64,000 bases of DNA from Bemisia tabaci (Eukaryota; Arthropoda; Insecta; Hemiptera; Aleyrodidae). Location of the stretch: the NCBI RefSeq assembly GCF_918797505.1, contig NC_092795.1, positions 27,515,131 to 27,579,130 on the forward strand, given 5' to 3'. Shown piece by piece: positions 22,889-35,079 of this stretch (the first letter of the stretch is position 1; each line of letters begins with the position of its first letter). The notes under the pieces are model-generated. The model saw only the letters and a program-made list of their open reading frames with translations. It was not told where the DNA came from and ran no database searches. The translations under genes and the position numbers were made by a program.

Positions 22889-24248
22889 AGTTGGGTCTTT
22901 TCGAACTGAGATATCCAATTATTATTGTGTCGGATAGACGCCTTATTGCGCAAAGTAAAATTAGTTACAGCACCACAAGTACCTCAATTTTCCTGCGCGG
23001 CAAACATTTTTTCGGCAAAATTGCCAAAAGCTCCCTTGTGCAGCTGCTGACTGTTCGGCAGTTTTGCAGACTTTCGACTACTGGGACCGTAACTCTCGGC
23101 TCCAGCTGAGCAACTGCCGAGCTTCTCGGGGTGCGTATTTTGCCGAAAATATTATACACCATACTTGTCATGACTGAAAAACCCTATATGTCGCATGAGA
23201 AAACTTTCGTTGTCAACTAAAATTTTACTGGACCTAATACTCCGACCTAAATACTACTAAAAAGTCGCTCTCGTGACGCGAAAGCACTTTTCTCAGCACA
23301 ACGCAAAACTTTTAAAGAAACTGGTTTTTTCTGCAGTGGAGACCAATTTCTCTCAGTTAGAGCCGTCAAATTCAGGACGGGTGTGCTTTACGCAAGACAC
23401 ACAACCACGCGAGAAAAAAGGCCCGAACTGTATGTAGCAAAGTGGTGAAATGGTCCTGGGTCCACAACATTTCGCGGGGAAAAGGAAACCAAAAAGTTTG
23501 CCTGAGCTGAACACTCTCCCTCCTCAGTCTTTTACTGATACTTATTAGAGCTCAAACATTTTTGACTCTAATTGAAATTTTTGGAACTTTTTGGCTTCGT
23601 TTCCCTCGCGAGATAGCGTGCACCAAGCACCATTTCACCACCTTACACACAGCCGGGTGAATAAACTTTCCACGAGTTGAGTTGCACAAAAATCTCGATG
23701 GGCGCACAAAAAGGTCTGAAGTTTACTCCTTAACGCGCAATCTAAGGCCAATTTTTGGCTAATGACAATTGATCAGCAACTTAATGAGCAAGATATCTTA
23801 TACAAATTTCCCTAATGATGACTGATAAATGTTGAAGTGAGCACTTTGCTAGGCGCGTTTTTGCAAATTAGAATAGGGTCGCTAAACCACCTGCTCAAGT
23901 CTTTGATCATCAGTCATCATGACGCAAATCTGAGCGTTGACCGCTGAAAAAGAACTTATAGACTCTACTATCAAAGCAACAGAATAAAAAGTATAGGCAC
24001 GGGGTGTTTAAAATACTCTAATTCCAAATTGGAGTTTTCTCCACTACGGCTCGACAGTTTGTCATAAAATGTTCATTCAACATTCCTCATTGCTCCGGTA
24101 TCAATAAATCAAAATTGAATTTTTGTAGATTGAGGTCCCTGCTGCTCTAGACGATCAAATTCCTACAAAATTTAGACAAACCCCTCCTTTCCTACAAAAA
24201 ATTGTATTTTACATCGAAGAACACGCTAAAAGTTTCGAAAAATAAACC
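22889..24248. other. unannotated non-coding sequence
   Basis: No gene or dispersed repeat recognised. Confidence 0.5.
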
Positions 24249-24271
24249 GCGTTCTTCCCCAGCACGGCAGC
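24249..24271. repeat. family C right-tip fragment
   Basis: GCGTTCTTCCCCAGCACGGC-type end only; the remainder of the element is missing. Confidence 0.55.
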
Positions 24272-24734
24272 CTGCATATCGCGGGCGGAAAAATTGCCGA
24301 GAACAAACCTCCGACAATCAACCGCGTCTGCCGTATTTCAAATTGGACGCCTTCAAACCAAAAGAACCATGTGCTTTGAACATGGATCCTGAGACTCATA
24401 AGAAAACATGCATAACAGGGCGAATGTCTCGATGCACACCGTCCATTTTGATTTGAATACGTCAAATTCGAGTCGGACGCAGATTCTGGGCCCCTCCGCG
24501 CAAAAATACGCGCAGCGTGTTCTGTGTTATTTGCAAACCGTCGGGTCGGGGGAGGGAGTTCGGTCGGGCATCACTGACCCGTTTACGGAGGCACTGAATA
24601 ATGCACCAAACGAGAGCCGTATTTACAAGCGCGTGTTCCGCGCGGAAACCGCGTATGTAGCTGCGGAGTCGGCGGTGGAGTTAGGCGGTTTTAGATTGGG
24701 CCGGTCGTGTAGGCACCTCGCCCTTTTTCAATGC

Positions 24735-24980
24735 ACCGCGCCGCACAGGGGATCGAGTCAATTAGAGAGGCCGGCATGAGATTTTTAACTATGACTGCAA
24801 ATTTTGATTTTTATTTCGTCACATTTTAAACTTTAAAGGGAGTTTCTGAAATAAAATTTGAAGAGGAAATCAATGGAACCGCTCCTAGAACCTCAGAGTT
24901 TTATATAAACGGAGTTAAAAGCGTTTAAAGTTTCCAAATTTTGTCTGACCTCTCGAATTAACTCGATCCACTGTGCGCCG
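24735..24980. repeat. family N repeat, copy N2
   Basis: Shares TTTATTTCGTCACATTTTAA, GAACCTCA, AAAGTTTCC and the right end CTCGATCCACTGTGCGCC with N1. The left end GATCGAGTCAATTAGAGAGG then CCGGCATGAGATTTTT is the inverse-like counterpart. Confidence 0.65.
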
Positions 24981-26626
24981 TGCCGGGTCGTTCGTATTCG
25001 AGCGGCGGCGGAAACGTGGTCGCTGGTCCGGCCGGAAAAAAACACTCATCAGTTTAACGAACTTAGATTGATGTTGAGCGCTGCGCTCCGGTCCATTCGC
25101 GGTCCGCCGGGCTCCATCCCGCGAGATCGCGACCAGAAACGTCGGAAATTCGAGTCGAGATCGATCTACAAACATTGCTAGTCGTATGTCACAACTGATA
25201 TCTAATCCATCAGTCGATATATCGATTAGTTTTTGTCGAAAGCATTTAAAGATTTCATGTGTTTTTTTTAGTGGATCCAATCCGAGTCGAGCGATATCAT
25301 CAATTTGGATCCGAACAGAGAGAATAAATTGATGATGATGCTCTAAGAGAGAATGAATTGATTTTCATGGAATATTTTCGATATTTGTGTGACGTAAGAC
25401 CAATGGCATGCATGGAGACGATGACAGATGTGTGGCCGTCCACGGGATATGGGCCTTCAGTCTGCGGGGTAAAGTTTTCAGGAGAGCGATTTTGTCGAGT
25501 TGGGGCGGAAGATTGCAGGTTGAAATTCCGGCAAAAAACTCCCCAGAATCCTAAAAAGCAAGTTGTGAGTTGCGTTGAGCCGCAAGTCATCAGATGAGAG
25601 AATATCAGTCCCCATGACTATTTTTCTTCGTTAGCTGCAGACCTGTTACATCGGGTAGCAAATCCATTTGCTAAAATACGCTGAAAATAGTTACTCTTTA
25701 AAAGGAATTATGACACTCCAAGTGATCGCTCCAGGACCCTCCAGTCTAGAGGATAGGTCAAGATAGGAGGAATCCTGGGGGCTCGCCCCCCCCCCCCCCC
25801 CCCCTCGATCGCAAAAGTAGGATTGGAAAAAGACCGAGATGTTGCCTGCTAGAAAAGGTAATTTTTTGCGATACTTGAGCTTCTTCAGCTTTGTAAACCC
25901 TTCTCCCCTCCCCTCCCCCCACCATTGAAAAAATTGCCCTCTGAGCGTTATCACTCTTCTCACTTTCGGTGCTCAGGCGTGGCAACATTGTCTGGAAATG
26001 TAAGTTCTCAGGGTCTTATTTTTTCCGATCCGCGAGCCATTCCAATTAATCATGTGAAATGCTCGCGAAAATGGGGAGGAGCATAAATCAGGATCCTTTT
26101 TTTGTCTGTTTTCGACCGTCATCATAAAAGTGCAACGCCAAACTTTGGCATGGTGCTCGAGACATCCAGTATCTCCGAAAGTTTTGGAGAAGTTTTCGCG
26201 ATTTTTTGCGCTGAGTCATATTCATGTGATATCCCAGTGTGTTCTTGTCCGGATGCAAACGACCTCATCATCTGGGTCAGAAATCCTATTACAGCCCCTC
26301 ACTATCTTCCTGGAGTGATCTGCTCTCACGGACAGTGCTTACCGTCCTAATGTTTTCATTCCATTTAGATTTCTCTTTATTATAACGTACACAGCTAGAA
26401 ATTTTTCTCGAGGTAGGGGATGTATGAGATCATGTAGTAACTTCTGAGATGTTCTGTTGTTGACAGGGTAGCATATCAGTTACAATTTTTTCGAAGGTAA
26501 ATTTTATGGAGCAGGGTTGAAGGGGGACAAAAATTCCTGGATTTTGCCGATTAAATTAAACTTAGTTTCGGAACTCTTTGGCTTTAAACCCAAAAATTCA
26601 TCGCACTCTCCAGATCCACCCGTATA
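24981..26626. other. unannotated non-coding sequence
   Basis: No recognisable gene. A 19-nt poly-C run lies at about 25786-25804. Confidence 0.5.
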
Positions 26627-26886
26627 TGAATCAGTGAGGACGAAAACACACCAACTCGGTAACTCGGAAATGCTCAACTTCCATTAAAGACAGTTTAATT
26701 TACATGAAGGTCATTGAAGTTAGTGCATCTGTTCCAACTTGGACCTTTAAAGTGTTCTTAAGCACTTGTTTTTCGGTAGCAAAACTCTTTTTCTTAAAAT
26801 GATTTCTTCACCTACTGTGCACTTTTATGTGCGTCTTGATTATTTTCATTTTTCCGAGTTGGTGTGTTCTCGTTCTCACTGATTCA
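26627..26886. repeat. family G element, copy G2
   Basis: 260-bp element with inverted ends TGAATCAGTGAGGACGAAAA, CACACCAACTCGG ... CCGAGTTGGTGTG, CTCACTGATTCA. The centre, CCAACTTGGACCTTTAAAGT, matches G3. Non-coding. Confidence 0.9.
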
Positions 26887-27800
26887 TATTATCACTTCAT
26901 CTTAATTCTCTCCGCTGAGTGATTACTTTTTATTACATACACTAGACATACTGCCGCCGCCAGGTTTATATTTCACAAATTGAAGAGAGCGGGGTCATAT
27001 ACTAGGTCTAGGGGGTCTAAAGGAAATGGTCTCATGAAAGGTCAAAATTTAAATACAAGGAGCCTCTCGGTTTCCACTCCAAATGATGACCGTGGTGTTC
27101 GAGCTATTGCGCCCTTTGATGACGTCACTTTACACGAGCATATAGGATATCACACTCGTTTAGATTTGTACCCGGCCTTTGATGACGTTTTCTCAGCACG
27201 TGGAGGTTCCGCCAGCTCTCGCATATCACCGGGACGATTTGTCGTGGAGAGCGGCGCCATCCTAAGAGCACGCTGAACCCGAAGACAACCGGGGTAGGGG
27301 TATCCGATGCCGTCTGCCTAAGGAGAAACGACGTAACTCGGACGGAAAATCCGCGTAGATGAGGGGTTTCTGCCCAAAGACGGTTGTACGTCGGTGGATC
27401 CAATTACTGAATTATTCCCGCGCCGACAGGCAAAACAGCGCGAATAGCGAATCGCCGGGCGAATTTATCGCCGACAATTAGAGAAAGTAAGTGGAGGAAA
27501 AGACAGGTAACTCACCCGGAGCATGAGTTTTCGACGATCGCATTTATCACCGGCGCGCGAGAGCGACGCCAGCGCTGCGCTGCGGTGCCGGCTCGAAGCA
27601 ACTCGGCGAGAGGGTCCCGTGCCCTACTGTGGATTTCTTTTCCTTGCGGAGAGAAAAATCCACTTTTTTGCCATGTTGTCGCAGAAAATTAGCAATCGCT
27701 GACAGTTTGCAAGTTACTGTTTTTTAAAAGAAGAACATAAAATACAGAAATATAGAAATCATATTAGAGTACTGGTAACTTTTTTCTTGCCAGAAACATA
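26887..27800. other. unannotated sequence with GC-rich patch
   Basis: 27410-27640 is GC/CpG-rich and contains donor-like AAAGTAAGT and ACAGGTAACT, but no open frame I recognise. CTGCCTAAGGAGAAACGACG near 27313 may be a family C left-end relic. Confidence 0.4.
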
Positions 27801-27969
27801 CACACAGATAAAAGTTACGGGTTATGTAGATAGACCGTCCATTCCGGGCTCAGATGCCGATAGTTCTGGGTGCGGAAGCCGTAGCTACGATTGCTCCGGG
27901 TGCTACGCCCGGAAGACGGATATATAGCCCGTAAGTACGGCTTCTACGGCCGGAGTTTTTTTCTCAGTA
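27801..27969. repeat. family I palindromic element, copy I1
   Basis: Right arm: GCCCGTAAGTACGGCTTCTA, then CGGCCGGAGTTTTTTTCTCA and GTA; the left arm, AAAAGTTACGGGTTATGTAG, is its degraded inverse. The centre, CCGGGTGCTACGCCCGG, is rich in GC hairpins. It resembles 44762-44979. Confidence 0.7.
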
Positions 27970-28003
27970 TGGGAGTAACTGGCACATTCAGGAACCTTAA
28001 GTG

Positions 28004-28110
28004 GGGTTAGGTTGGATAGGCAACTGAACTATCCGCGTGACAAAGCGCAAAGTATCACGAAAATATGAAGGGGCTTTAAGCCGAGATCGTAATTTTGAAG
28101 GCTATTGACA
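28004..28110 (+). repeat. family S repeat, copy S2
   Basis: GGTTAGGTTGGATAGGCAAC, then TGACAAAGCGCAAAGTATC, aligns with 7186-7300. Confidence 0.55.
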
Positions 28111-28268
28111 ATCAAACCTTCGCATTGTGCCGATGCGCATCATCGCGATTTATCGAAACATGTACGACGCTTGTAAATTTTCGGCTATTGCTAATTTCCT
28201 CCGACACATGCAAAAAAATTGTTAGCCATATCTAGCGCCGCTTCAGAGGATCGGAATCGGAGTCCCGT

Positions 28269-28409
28269 CCCAAATATCGTCGCCCCTCTGACGTAGGGGG
28301 GGTATCTCGATTTCAAAGTGAGCCCTGTTCTCCGTATACCTCTCTGCTACTCGGGGCTTATGTGGCAATAGAGATACGCTCTTACGTCAGAGGAGCGACG
28401 ATATTAGGG
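28269..28409. repeat. family P inverted-repeat element, about 141 bp
   Basis: Left arm AATATCGTCGCCCCTCTGAC then GTA; right arm TACGTCAGAGGAGCGACGAT then ATT. The inner arms, GTATCTCGATTTC and the inverse of ATAGAGATACGC, continue the match. Single copy in the window; MITE-like hairpin. Confidence 0.75.
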
Positions 28410-29520
28410 TTCCCTTTTGAATCAATGAGTTCGAAGCGAAGTTTTCGCATGGCATCACGATGTGACTAAAATGGAGTTCGATGCCTCGAAGTTCTGAACG
28501 GAGCAAAAACACATCATTTAAAATTTTGGATTCCTGTGGCTCATTTAAGTTGCCAGTTCAAGTGACAAAGCTTTTCAGGCATGAACACAGATAACCAAAG
28601 TTTTCGGTGGCCTTACTGAGTATTATTAGTTACTTGTATTCTCTATTGAGGGCTTTGCTCATTTGAATCTAAGCTCCTAGGCTCTAGGCATTGAATTATA
28701 TGGGGGCAATGATACAGGGTAACGTTATACGAAAGCCAGATATCTGGTAGATTTTACTATACTTTAGGCGAATGCAGTTGGAGTTACGGTCATTCCCACC
28801 AAAGAGTCTGTCGGTGATTACCATATATACTTATATCTCCGTCGCTCAGACCATACTTTTATTTTTAGTGTAGGGTGCTAAAGTGGGGTCTATAACTTCA
28901 CACAAGCTGTGCGAGTTCTAATGAAGTTTGTTTTTTATGAACTAGTTTCTCCGTGTCGTTCGTAGAAACGAAAGACAGTCTCGTGTCGGTCACTATAGGC
29001 ACCTCCCCAATCGTCTGTTCATGTTCAATCGTTTCAAAGACGGTAGGAGAGAGTGACTTTCTTTGATAAGCTTTGTCTGCCATATGACTCCGTGCTTTTG
29101 GGAGCTCACTTCAAAATGGAAGTATGCCTTTATGCTCCAGCAACGACGCGACTATTATTCGCCCGCTGCCTCATTTTCCTCGCCGCATTTCAGGCCGATC
29201 CTCGCCCCGAGGTCCAGGTTTTCCTCTGTTGGCACACTCGCGTGGTAAGGAAAAATGTCGTATAGCTGCACGGACGTTGCCAGAATCTTCACTCAATATA
29301 CAAATTTTCCGGAATACATACGAATTTTACTCACTGAATTTTTCAGAGAATTCTATGCGCTAATAAACGTGTTATTCGTGCTTTCATGATCTTTTCCTTC
29401 TCAATTTCTCTCAAAATTAAATATTTTATACGATGGAAATTTGCAACACCGGATTGCGCTTGCGGCGTTTTTGCCGTCCGCACCCCCCCTGGAGCCGGGA
29501 CGGTGGACGCGACAGGTCGG
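28410..29520. other. unannotated sequence with a degraded family C left half
   Basis: 29228-29345 weakly resembles the left half of family C (GTGGTAAGGAAAAATGTCGT, then GACGTTGCCAG). Otherwise nothing recognised. Confidence 0.4.
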
Positions 29521-29772
29521 CTGCCATGCGAAGGGAAAATGCCGTATGAGCATTCGAGAGTTGCCAAATTTCCTCTAGTAAAATGTTAAATTTTAAGGAA
29601 AGTTATGAATATTTTTCCTTGAAATATTCAGGAACTGTAGGTAAAATCGCGAACAAAATTATCTAAAAAATTGGAAGGACAACATTCGTAACCCTACCAG
29701 GAAATCCATGTTTTGTCAAAGGAAATTTGGCAACGCCTGAAGGCTCATACGGCGTTTTTCCTCAGCACAGCA
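29521..29772. repeat. family C MITE, near-complete
   Basis: CTGCCATGCGAAGGGAAAAT at the left, then CGAGAGTTGCCAAATTTCCT, AAAGGAAATTTGGCAACGCC, CATACGGCGTTTTTCCTCAG and CACAGCA at the right. Both tips are mutated. Confidence 0.88.
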
Positions 29773-31511
29773 ATCGAGTCGTTTGCCCCCGAGGGCTACA
29801 CGATCAGGGATCAGTGATCAGTGATCAGCCATCCTCCCCCTTCACCCCACTCCCACCGGCTCGTCCCATGCGCCCCCCGCCCCTTCACCCGTCTCCGATG
29901 GTTTTCCCGCTAATTTAATCGGGTCCAGCTGCAATTTATGATGCTCGTCCGTAAGCCTCTTAAATAGGCTAACAATAGGTATTTTGTTACGCTGTTGCCA
30001 ATGGGTCAAGAAAAAGCCTTTCAATCGACTAGTGTATGGTTGCAAGGCTGCAAGAACGAAATTTATTCGCTAGGCTTTTTTGTGTTTTTTTCCCCCCCTG
30101 GCTTTCCATTTGTGCCCGAATATACCCATGAATTTGATCGCCCAGGGAAAAAATGGACCCTAGCCCACCAAAACAATCAATTTATTAATATCAGAGCATA
30201 TACCTAGAATTGTCTTACGGTTATTGTAGAAGAAAAAAATCCACTAAGAATGTAAACCAGTTCAGAGTTATGGCGGTTCAAAGTTTTACAGTCCAAGAAT
30301 CGTAGTTACGTGAAAAAGTTTTTCGTAAGTCTATACTGCTAGTTTTAAGCGTGGAAAAAGCAATTAAACATTTAATTCAAATAAATGAGAAAATATAAAA
30401 ACCACGCTAAAATTATGTTTAACAGTTTTTGCTCATCATCTTCTCAAAATGCATGGGCGTATTTTTCGTCAAAACATCTTATGAGTTCTTACAAGCTCTC
30501 CTAAGTTGTGTTCTTAATTTTATTCTAGTTTTGTAGAGAGAACAAGTAACGTTTGTCACAGCCCACTTCTTATGAATTGAAGCTCTGGAACTCGTCTTCT
30601 GCAGTCGAATTAAAACTTTAATTCGCTTTTGAATATCTGGGTATTTTTCATGCCTGAAGAATGGTACATCTCCCCTCGCATTCCCATTTTGCAATACAAA
30701 GAACGGTTTTGTAAAGCGCATTCAACTTTCTTGAAGCAAGTGCACGTGTAGCACATTGGCACGTACTTCGGATTGAGCCGCTTTAAGCAAATATTAGGGA
30801 CGTAACCGTTCAAAGTCTCGGTTACATATTGTGTAAGTAGCGCGGCTGCAAAATTTAGCCATTGTCCTAGATTGCAACAATATTCCACCGCACAGTGCCC
30901 ACCGAAAAATCAGCGTCATGCTCATGTTCCAAAATTGCTCTATTCCCATCAGATTTTCCAATAAGTAGTAAGTAAAGTAAGTTTCTAACTTCGGTTGAGA
31001 AAAATTTCTCAGAGTGTTTAATCAAAAGGAGTTATCAGAATGTGCCCCACGAAGACAATTAAAACAGCTTCAACTTGCACAATTTTTTCTAAAATAAAAT
31101 TAAAAATTTTGTCGGAAGTCAGCATAACGGGTATCGCATTTTTTTTTAAATTTCTATAATTTTTTCGGCTTTACAGATGATGCAAACAAAGTTTCAGCCT
31201 TTTGTGCGACTGCAGAGTCTGTAAACTTCCACTCCGTTTGTGCAGATTATTTACAGGAGCCTCTGACACGAGCAATCATGATTCGCGAATGGCTTTACCC
31301 TGCTTCTGCTCAGCGAAATGTTTGCCGGGCCGTTATTTCCAAGCCCTACGAGCGGGTGTCTATTCGTTGTCCTCCCGCTGAAAAGGCGCAACCACAAATT
31401 CATGTAGGCTCTGAATATCATGAAGTTATACGGACAATAGGGCTCATATTGATTATGGATACACCCTTACGTCATCGAACCGGGTGATGACATCTGCGGA
31501 CGTGCCTCCCG
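29773..31511. other. unannotated non-coding sequence
   Basis: Contains four near-tandem GATCAGTG units at about 29799-29826 and a C-rich tract just after. No recognised gene. Confidence 0.5.
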
Positions 31512-31599
31512 CCAATGGGACGTATTTATGCCGAAAGGAACTATGTGTATAGGTTTTGCGTGAGACATAGATCCTTTTAGCATGAATACGACCAATTGG
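31512..31599. repeat. family Q hairpin, copy Q1
   Basis: An 88-bp foldback with arms CCAATGGGACGTATTTATGC, GAAAGGAACTATGT and the inverse ACATAGATCCTTTTAGCATG, AATACGACCAATTGG around a 17-nt loop. Q2 at 60040-60119 is the same hairpin in reverse orientation. Size and pairing resemble a microRNA precursor, but a small MITE core is equally likely. Confidence 0.8.
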
Positions 31600-31886
31600 G
31601 ATCGCCGTAAATATAACCGTAACCAATCCGTGGTCTCCGTAAGACACGCCGGGGTGTGTTGTTTACGACACGGTCCGTGTGTGCGGACCCCTCCTTGGTT
31701 TACGCACCCGAATTTGCATAGACACTGCCAGCGACATGATTGAAAGTGAAGACGGTGCTGTTTGACAGGGCTGCCGTTTTAAAATAAATTGGAAAAGGTA
31801 GTGTGTGTGAAAAAAGAACAACGGCTCACGTGGAGCAATACAGTTACCGATTCAGATAACCGAATTTTGAGGTTCTAGGAACCCAA
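31600..31886. other. unannotated spacer
   Basis: Nothing recognised. Confidence 0.4.
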
Positions 31887-32092
31887 CACTGAAAAAAATA
31901 GTTCTGTTCACAGAGCTCCTGCATTTCTTTTGTAACAGTCACAGAAGCTTCCGTTATGAGGACAGAGCACTGTAAGATTCCCACGACCGAAGTTGTGTTC
32001 TCAAAACAGAAAGATTGTGGAAGTGTAAAAGAAACTGCAGGAGCCCTGTGAACAGAAGGCTCTGTCGTCAGCACCATCTATTTTTTTCTGTG
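31887..32092. repeat. family T palindromic MITE
   Basis: 206-bp element beginning CACTGAAAAAAATAG and ending CTATTTTTTTCTGTG. The inner arms, CTGTTCACAGAGCTCCTGCA and TGCAGGAGCCCTGTGAACAG, pair. AA flanks both ends, a candidate 2-bp target duplication. Non-coding. Confidence 0.82.
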
Positions 32093-32181
32093 AACTACGT
32101 AGGGTTCAGGAATTTTTTTGCCCATCAAACTGAGACCTTTACTCCGGTTATCTGTACGTCGTAATAGTGGTATGATAATGA

Positions 32182-32280
32182 CAGGGTGTCTGTAGATCTA
32201 GAATACCGGGAAAACGGGAAATTTTAGGTAATTTCATCAGATCAGGGAAATCAGAAAGATGTCAGAGAATTCCACCGTAC
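32182..32280 (+). repeat. family D left-end fragment
   Basis: CAGGGTGTCTGTAGATCTAG, then repeated GGGAAA-type motifs; no right end found nearby. Confidence 0.5.
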
Positions 32281-32451
32281 TGTTGCGGCGATCCGTGATT
32301 CTGGAGGAGTCCACCTCTAGAATAAGTCAGATTCTGAGCATGTGTATACCGCTAAGGCTGGACACGTACATCTATCTATAAGGTTGTCAATATCTTCCAA
32401 ATTCTTTGTAAAGACGTTAATAGCCTAGGATACGGAATATCTGTAAATGAA

Positions 32452-32497
32452 ATAACTAACTAACCAACTAACTAACTAACTAGCTAACTAACTAACC
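32452..32497 (+). repeat. (CTAA)n microsatellite
   Basis: Tandem AACT/CTAA units, about eleven, with a few substitutions. Confidence 0.95.
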
Positions 32498-32529
32498 ACA
32501 ACATAATTTTTGTATGTAAATTCAACAAA

Positions 32530-32618
32530 TTAATCTCTGATTTTCTTTTTGTTCGCAGGTAAGAAAACAAGCTTTCCATTCCAACATTACGTCATAACAT
32601 CTAACCACCACGGTGAGT
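32530..32618 (+). other. candidate recursive-splice cassette 3 (54-nt RS-exon)
   Basis: A strong pyrimidine tract, CTGATTTTCTTTTTGTTCG, leads to CAG at 32556-32558, directly followed by GTAAGA at 32559; ACG|GTGAGT follows at 32610/32613. The implied exon is 32559-32612, 54 nt, divisible by three. It shares the architecture and strand of the cassettes at 5712-5826 and 55787-55897 but not their sequence beyond GTAAG. Only frame 3 is open across it. As for those, it may be a ratchet point in a long intron; it could also be a chance match. Confidence 0.4.
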
Positions 32619-34072
32619 TTAAAAAAAAATATTAATTTGATCAATGCGACTGCAGATATCAGAAATCGATAACTTCATGTGCAAATGGAAAATTACCAAG
32701 GTGTAAGTTCTGATGTACTGTGCCATGCATGTACTGGCTTCATTGGCTTTGAGGTTTGAATTGATTTCATTTAATATGATCAGCGATTGTTCAGCGTGAT
32801 CCTATATCGACTTATTGCCTTTTAATTTGTTTCAAGAATGTTCCATTCATTCGATGTTGATCAATTTAATATAAATCCTCAATCACAAAATGTAAAGTAA
32901 TATCGGAGTCATTCATCCTGACAATGTTGCCATTTTACGGCTTTGTTGTTGAGAGGAGCAACTGGAGCACAAGTTCAGGCCTTTTGTATGCACGAAATTC
33001 GAAGGGTCGGTGTGCGCAAAGAATTGAAGTACTTCCATCGCTGCCGTCGATATGCAAGACGACTCTTCAAATGATTTTTTTTAGCAATTTAGTTAAAATA
33101 TAAATGGAACGCCAACTTTATGGTGAAAGAACCGTATTGCGGCGTATATACTTACATGTAAATTTTGTTGTAAATACTTATTCGATTTTTAACTAATTCT
33201 ATTTCTACTTTCGAAGCAAGATATCCGCAAACTTGACTATATTAGATTACATTTTCAATGAAAAACCACTATTTATGGCTTACTTAGAAACCTACTTGCC
33301 ATTAGTTTCCCTTCGTAGGCAGGATTTTTCATGGATAAGGTAGAAATGGACTGCCTTTAGCTGGAAGAAACTACGCCATATCAGCTATTGTCAAATTTAA
33401 GGGGGCAAAATAATTTTTGAGAATGTTTATGCATATTTTTTGAAAATTTTACGAAGTTTGCTACGCTATATTCACAAAGTTCACTGAAATTTGCGCAGAA
33501 ATCCGCACTACCGTTTTCATGCATAAAATCTAATTGCCCGATTAAATTTTGCAATTATCTAATGTGGCTTGGTTCCCTTTTGCTTAACGCGGTTAAAATA
33601 ATAGTCCATATTGCGGAATAAAGTCCAATTCCAGGTCAAAAAGATTTTCCATTCAGAAGTTCTGAAGATAGGACAGCGTTCGGTCTCTGCTGAAACAAAC
33701 AGGGTATAAAAATAAATCTAGCTTTGAATGACGTGGGATGACTATTGATTTCCCCTCTTCTGAATCTAAGTCAACTACTGCGGTGAGCTTTGCTCCAAGC
33801 TTATGCTACAATTTGTGGCACGTAAAACGGGTCATTACTTGATGGAAAAAAAAAAGTTCCTCGTGCGGAGTCATGCGATTCGATCGGCAACACTGAAGCT
33901 AATGGTGTTGATCCATCCAGTTATTGTGTTCATGGCTCATTTGAGTTGTCGAGCAATATCCAATTCCATCCGATGGCGATGGTGGTGAGACTGTACGTCA
34001 CCGCACTGTTGCCAAAATTCCGGATAAGGGTCAATGTTATTCGATGTTGCCACTGTTCCCTCTTACAATAGA
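32619..34072. other. unannotated non-coding sequence
   Basis: Nothing recognised on either strand. Confidence 0.5.
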
Positions 34073-34324
34073 TCGTATTCGATAGAAAAAACGCAGAATG
34101 AACATTCGAGAGTTGCCAAATTTCCTCCGGCAAAACGTTTATTTTTAAAGAAAGTTATGAAAATTGTTCCTTGAAATTTTCAGGAACTGTAGATCAAATT
34201 GCGAACAAAATTATCTGAAAAATTGGAAGAAAAATGTTTACAAATTTTTCCAAAAATTCGTAATTCATTATAGGAAATGTGGCAACGCCTGAAGGTTCCT
34301 ACGGCGTTTTTCCTTAGCACGGCA
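34073..34324. repeat. family C MITE
   Basis: The body is intact (CGAGAGTTGCCAAATTTCCT, TTGCGAACAAAATTATCTGA, CGGCGTTTTTCCTTAGCACG then GCAG); the left 15 bp are diverged (GATAGAAAAAACGCAGAATG in place of the usual end). Confidence 0.88.
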
Positions 34325-34555
34325 GTACTATCACTTGGTGGTTCCTCTCTGAGACTCGCGATGTGCTTTCGTGAATATTCCCAAGTGTTTCTTCGTCAAA
34401 TTTTGTGTACCACCCGACACACTAAACTGTGAGTAATGCTCGGGGAATCTTCAGTAATGTCCTGAAATCCAGAAATCATCAATTATTATTCATCGATCGA
34501 CCGTCGAATCATTTTCCACAGTGATGTAGATCCACCTCAAAGTTTCTCACTAACA

Positions 34556-35026
34556 CACTGGAAAAAAAAAAACATAGGATCTAGACTTCTAGAGTCCAGA
34601 CTCTGAGAAACATTGACAAGAAAAAATACTCATGATTCAATCAGATTTTTTTTTAAATCAAGAACCAAGCCCTTAATTTGAGCGGATTTCCTTTTGATTT
34701 AAGCTGAAATCTGATTGAATCAAGAGTATTTTTTCTTGTCGATGTTTTCAAGAGTCTGCACTGAGAAAAAACTATGGTTTATAAACCTATTAGAGGTAAA
34801 TATGGAACACCTATAATAGTCGTAAATAAACTACTAATTCTCGGTCTGTGAACCATACTAAGGTCTCTGTACCTAATTAAGGTACAGAGACCATAACTAA
34901 GGTATATGTGCTATTATTATATGTAGAGGTACTACTATTAGTGGTGTTCCATATTTACCACTATAGGTTTATAAACCATAGTTTTTTCTCAGTGTGACTC
35001 TAGATCCAGTGTGCTTTTTTTTCAGT
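34556..35026. repeat. family A MITE, copy A5, interrupted by a family B MITE
   Basis: Left part 34556-34758 is family A from CACTGGAAAAAAAAAAACAT through the right arm to AAGAGTCTG. Family A resumes at 34995 with TGACTCTAGATCCAGTG and ends TTTTTTTTCAGTG. The insertion split the right inverted repeat. The left tip also has a small local duplication of the TCTAGA motif. Confidence 0.9.
34759..34994 (-). repeat. family B MITE, copy B1, nested in A5
   Basis: 236-bp element with inverted ends CACTGAGAAAAAACTATGGT ... ACCATAGTTTTTTCTCAGTG, then TTATAAACC and ATATGGAACACC in both arms; the centre is TACAGAGACC inverted. It is flanked by TG on both sides, a 2-bp duplication of the family A target. 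It is inverted relative to B2 and B3. Confidence 0.93.
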
Positions 35027-35079
35027 GAATAAAAAGTGGAAACCCCTCGCTTTCACTCAAAATCGCCGCCACTTTTGAG

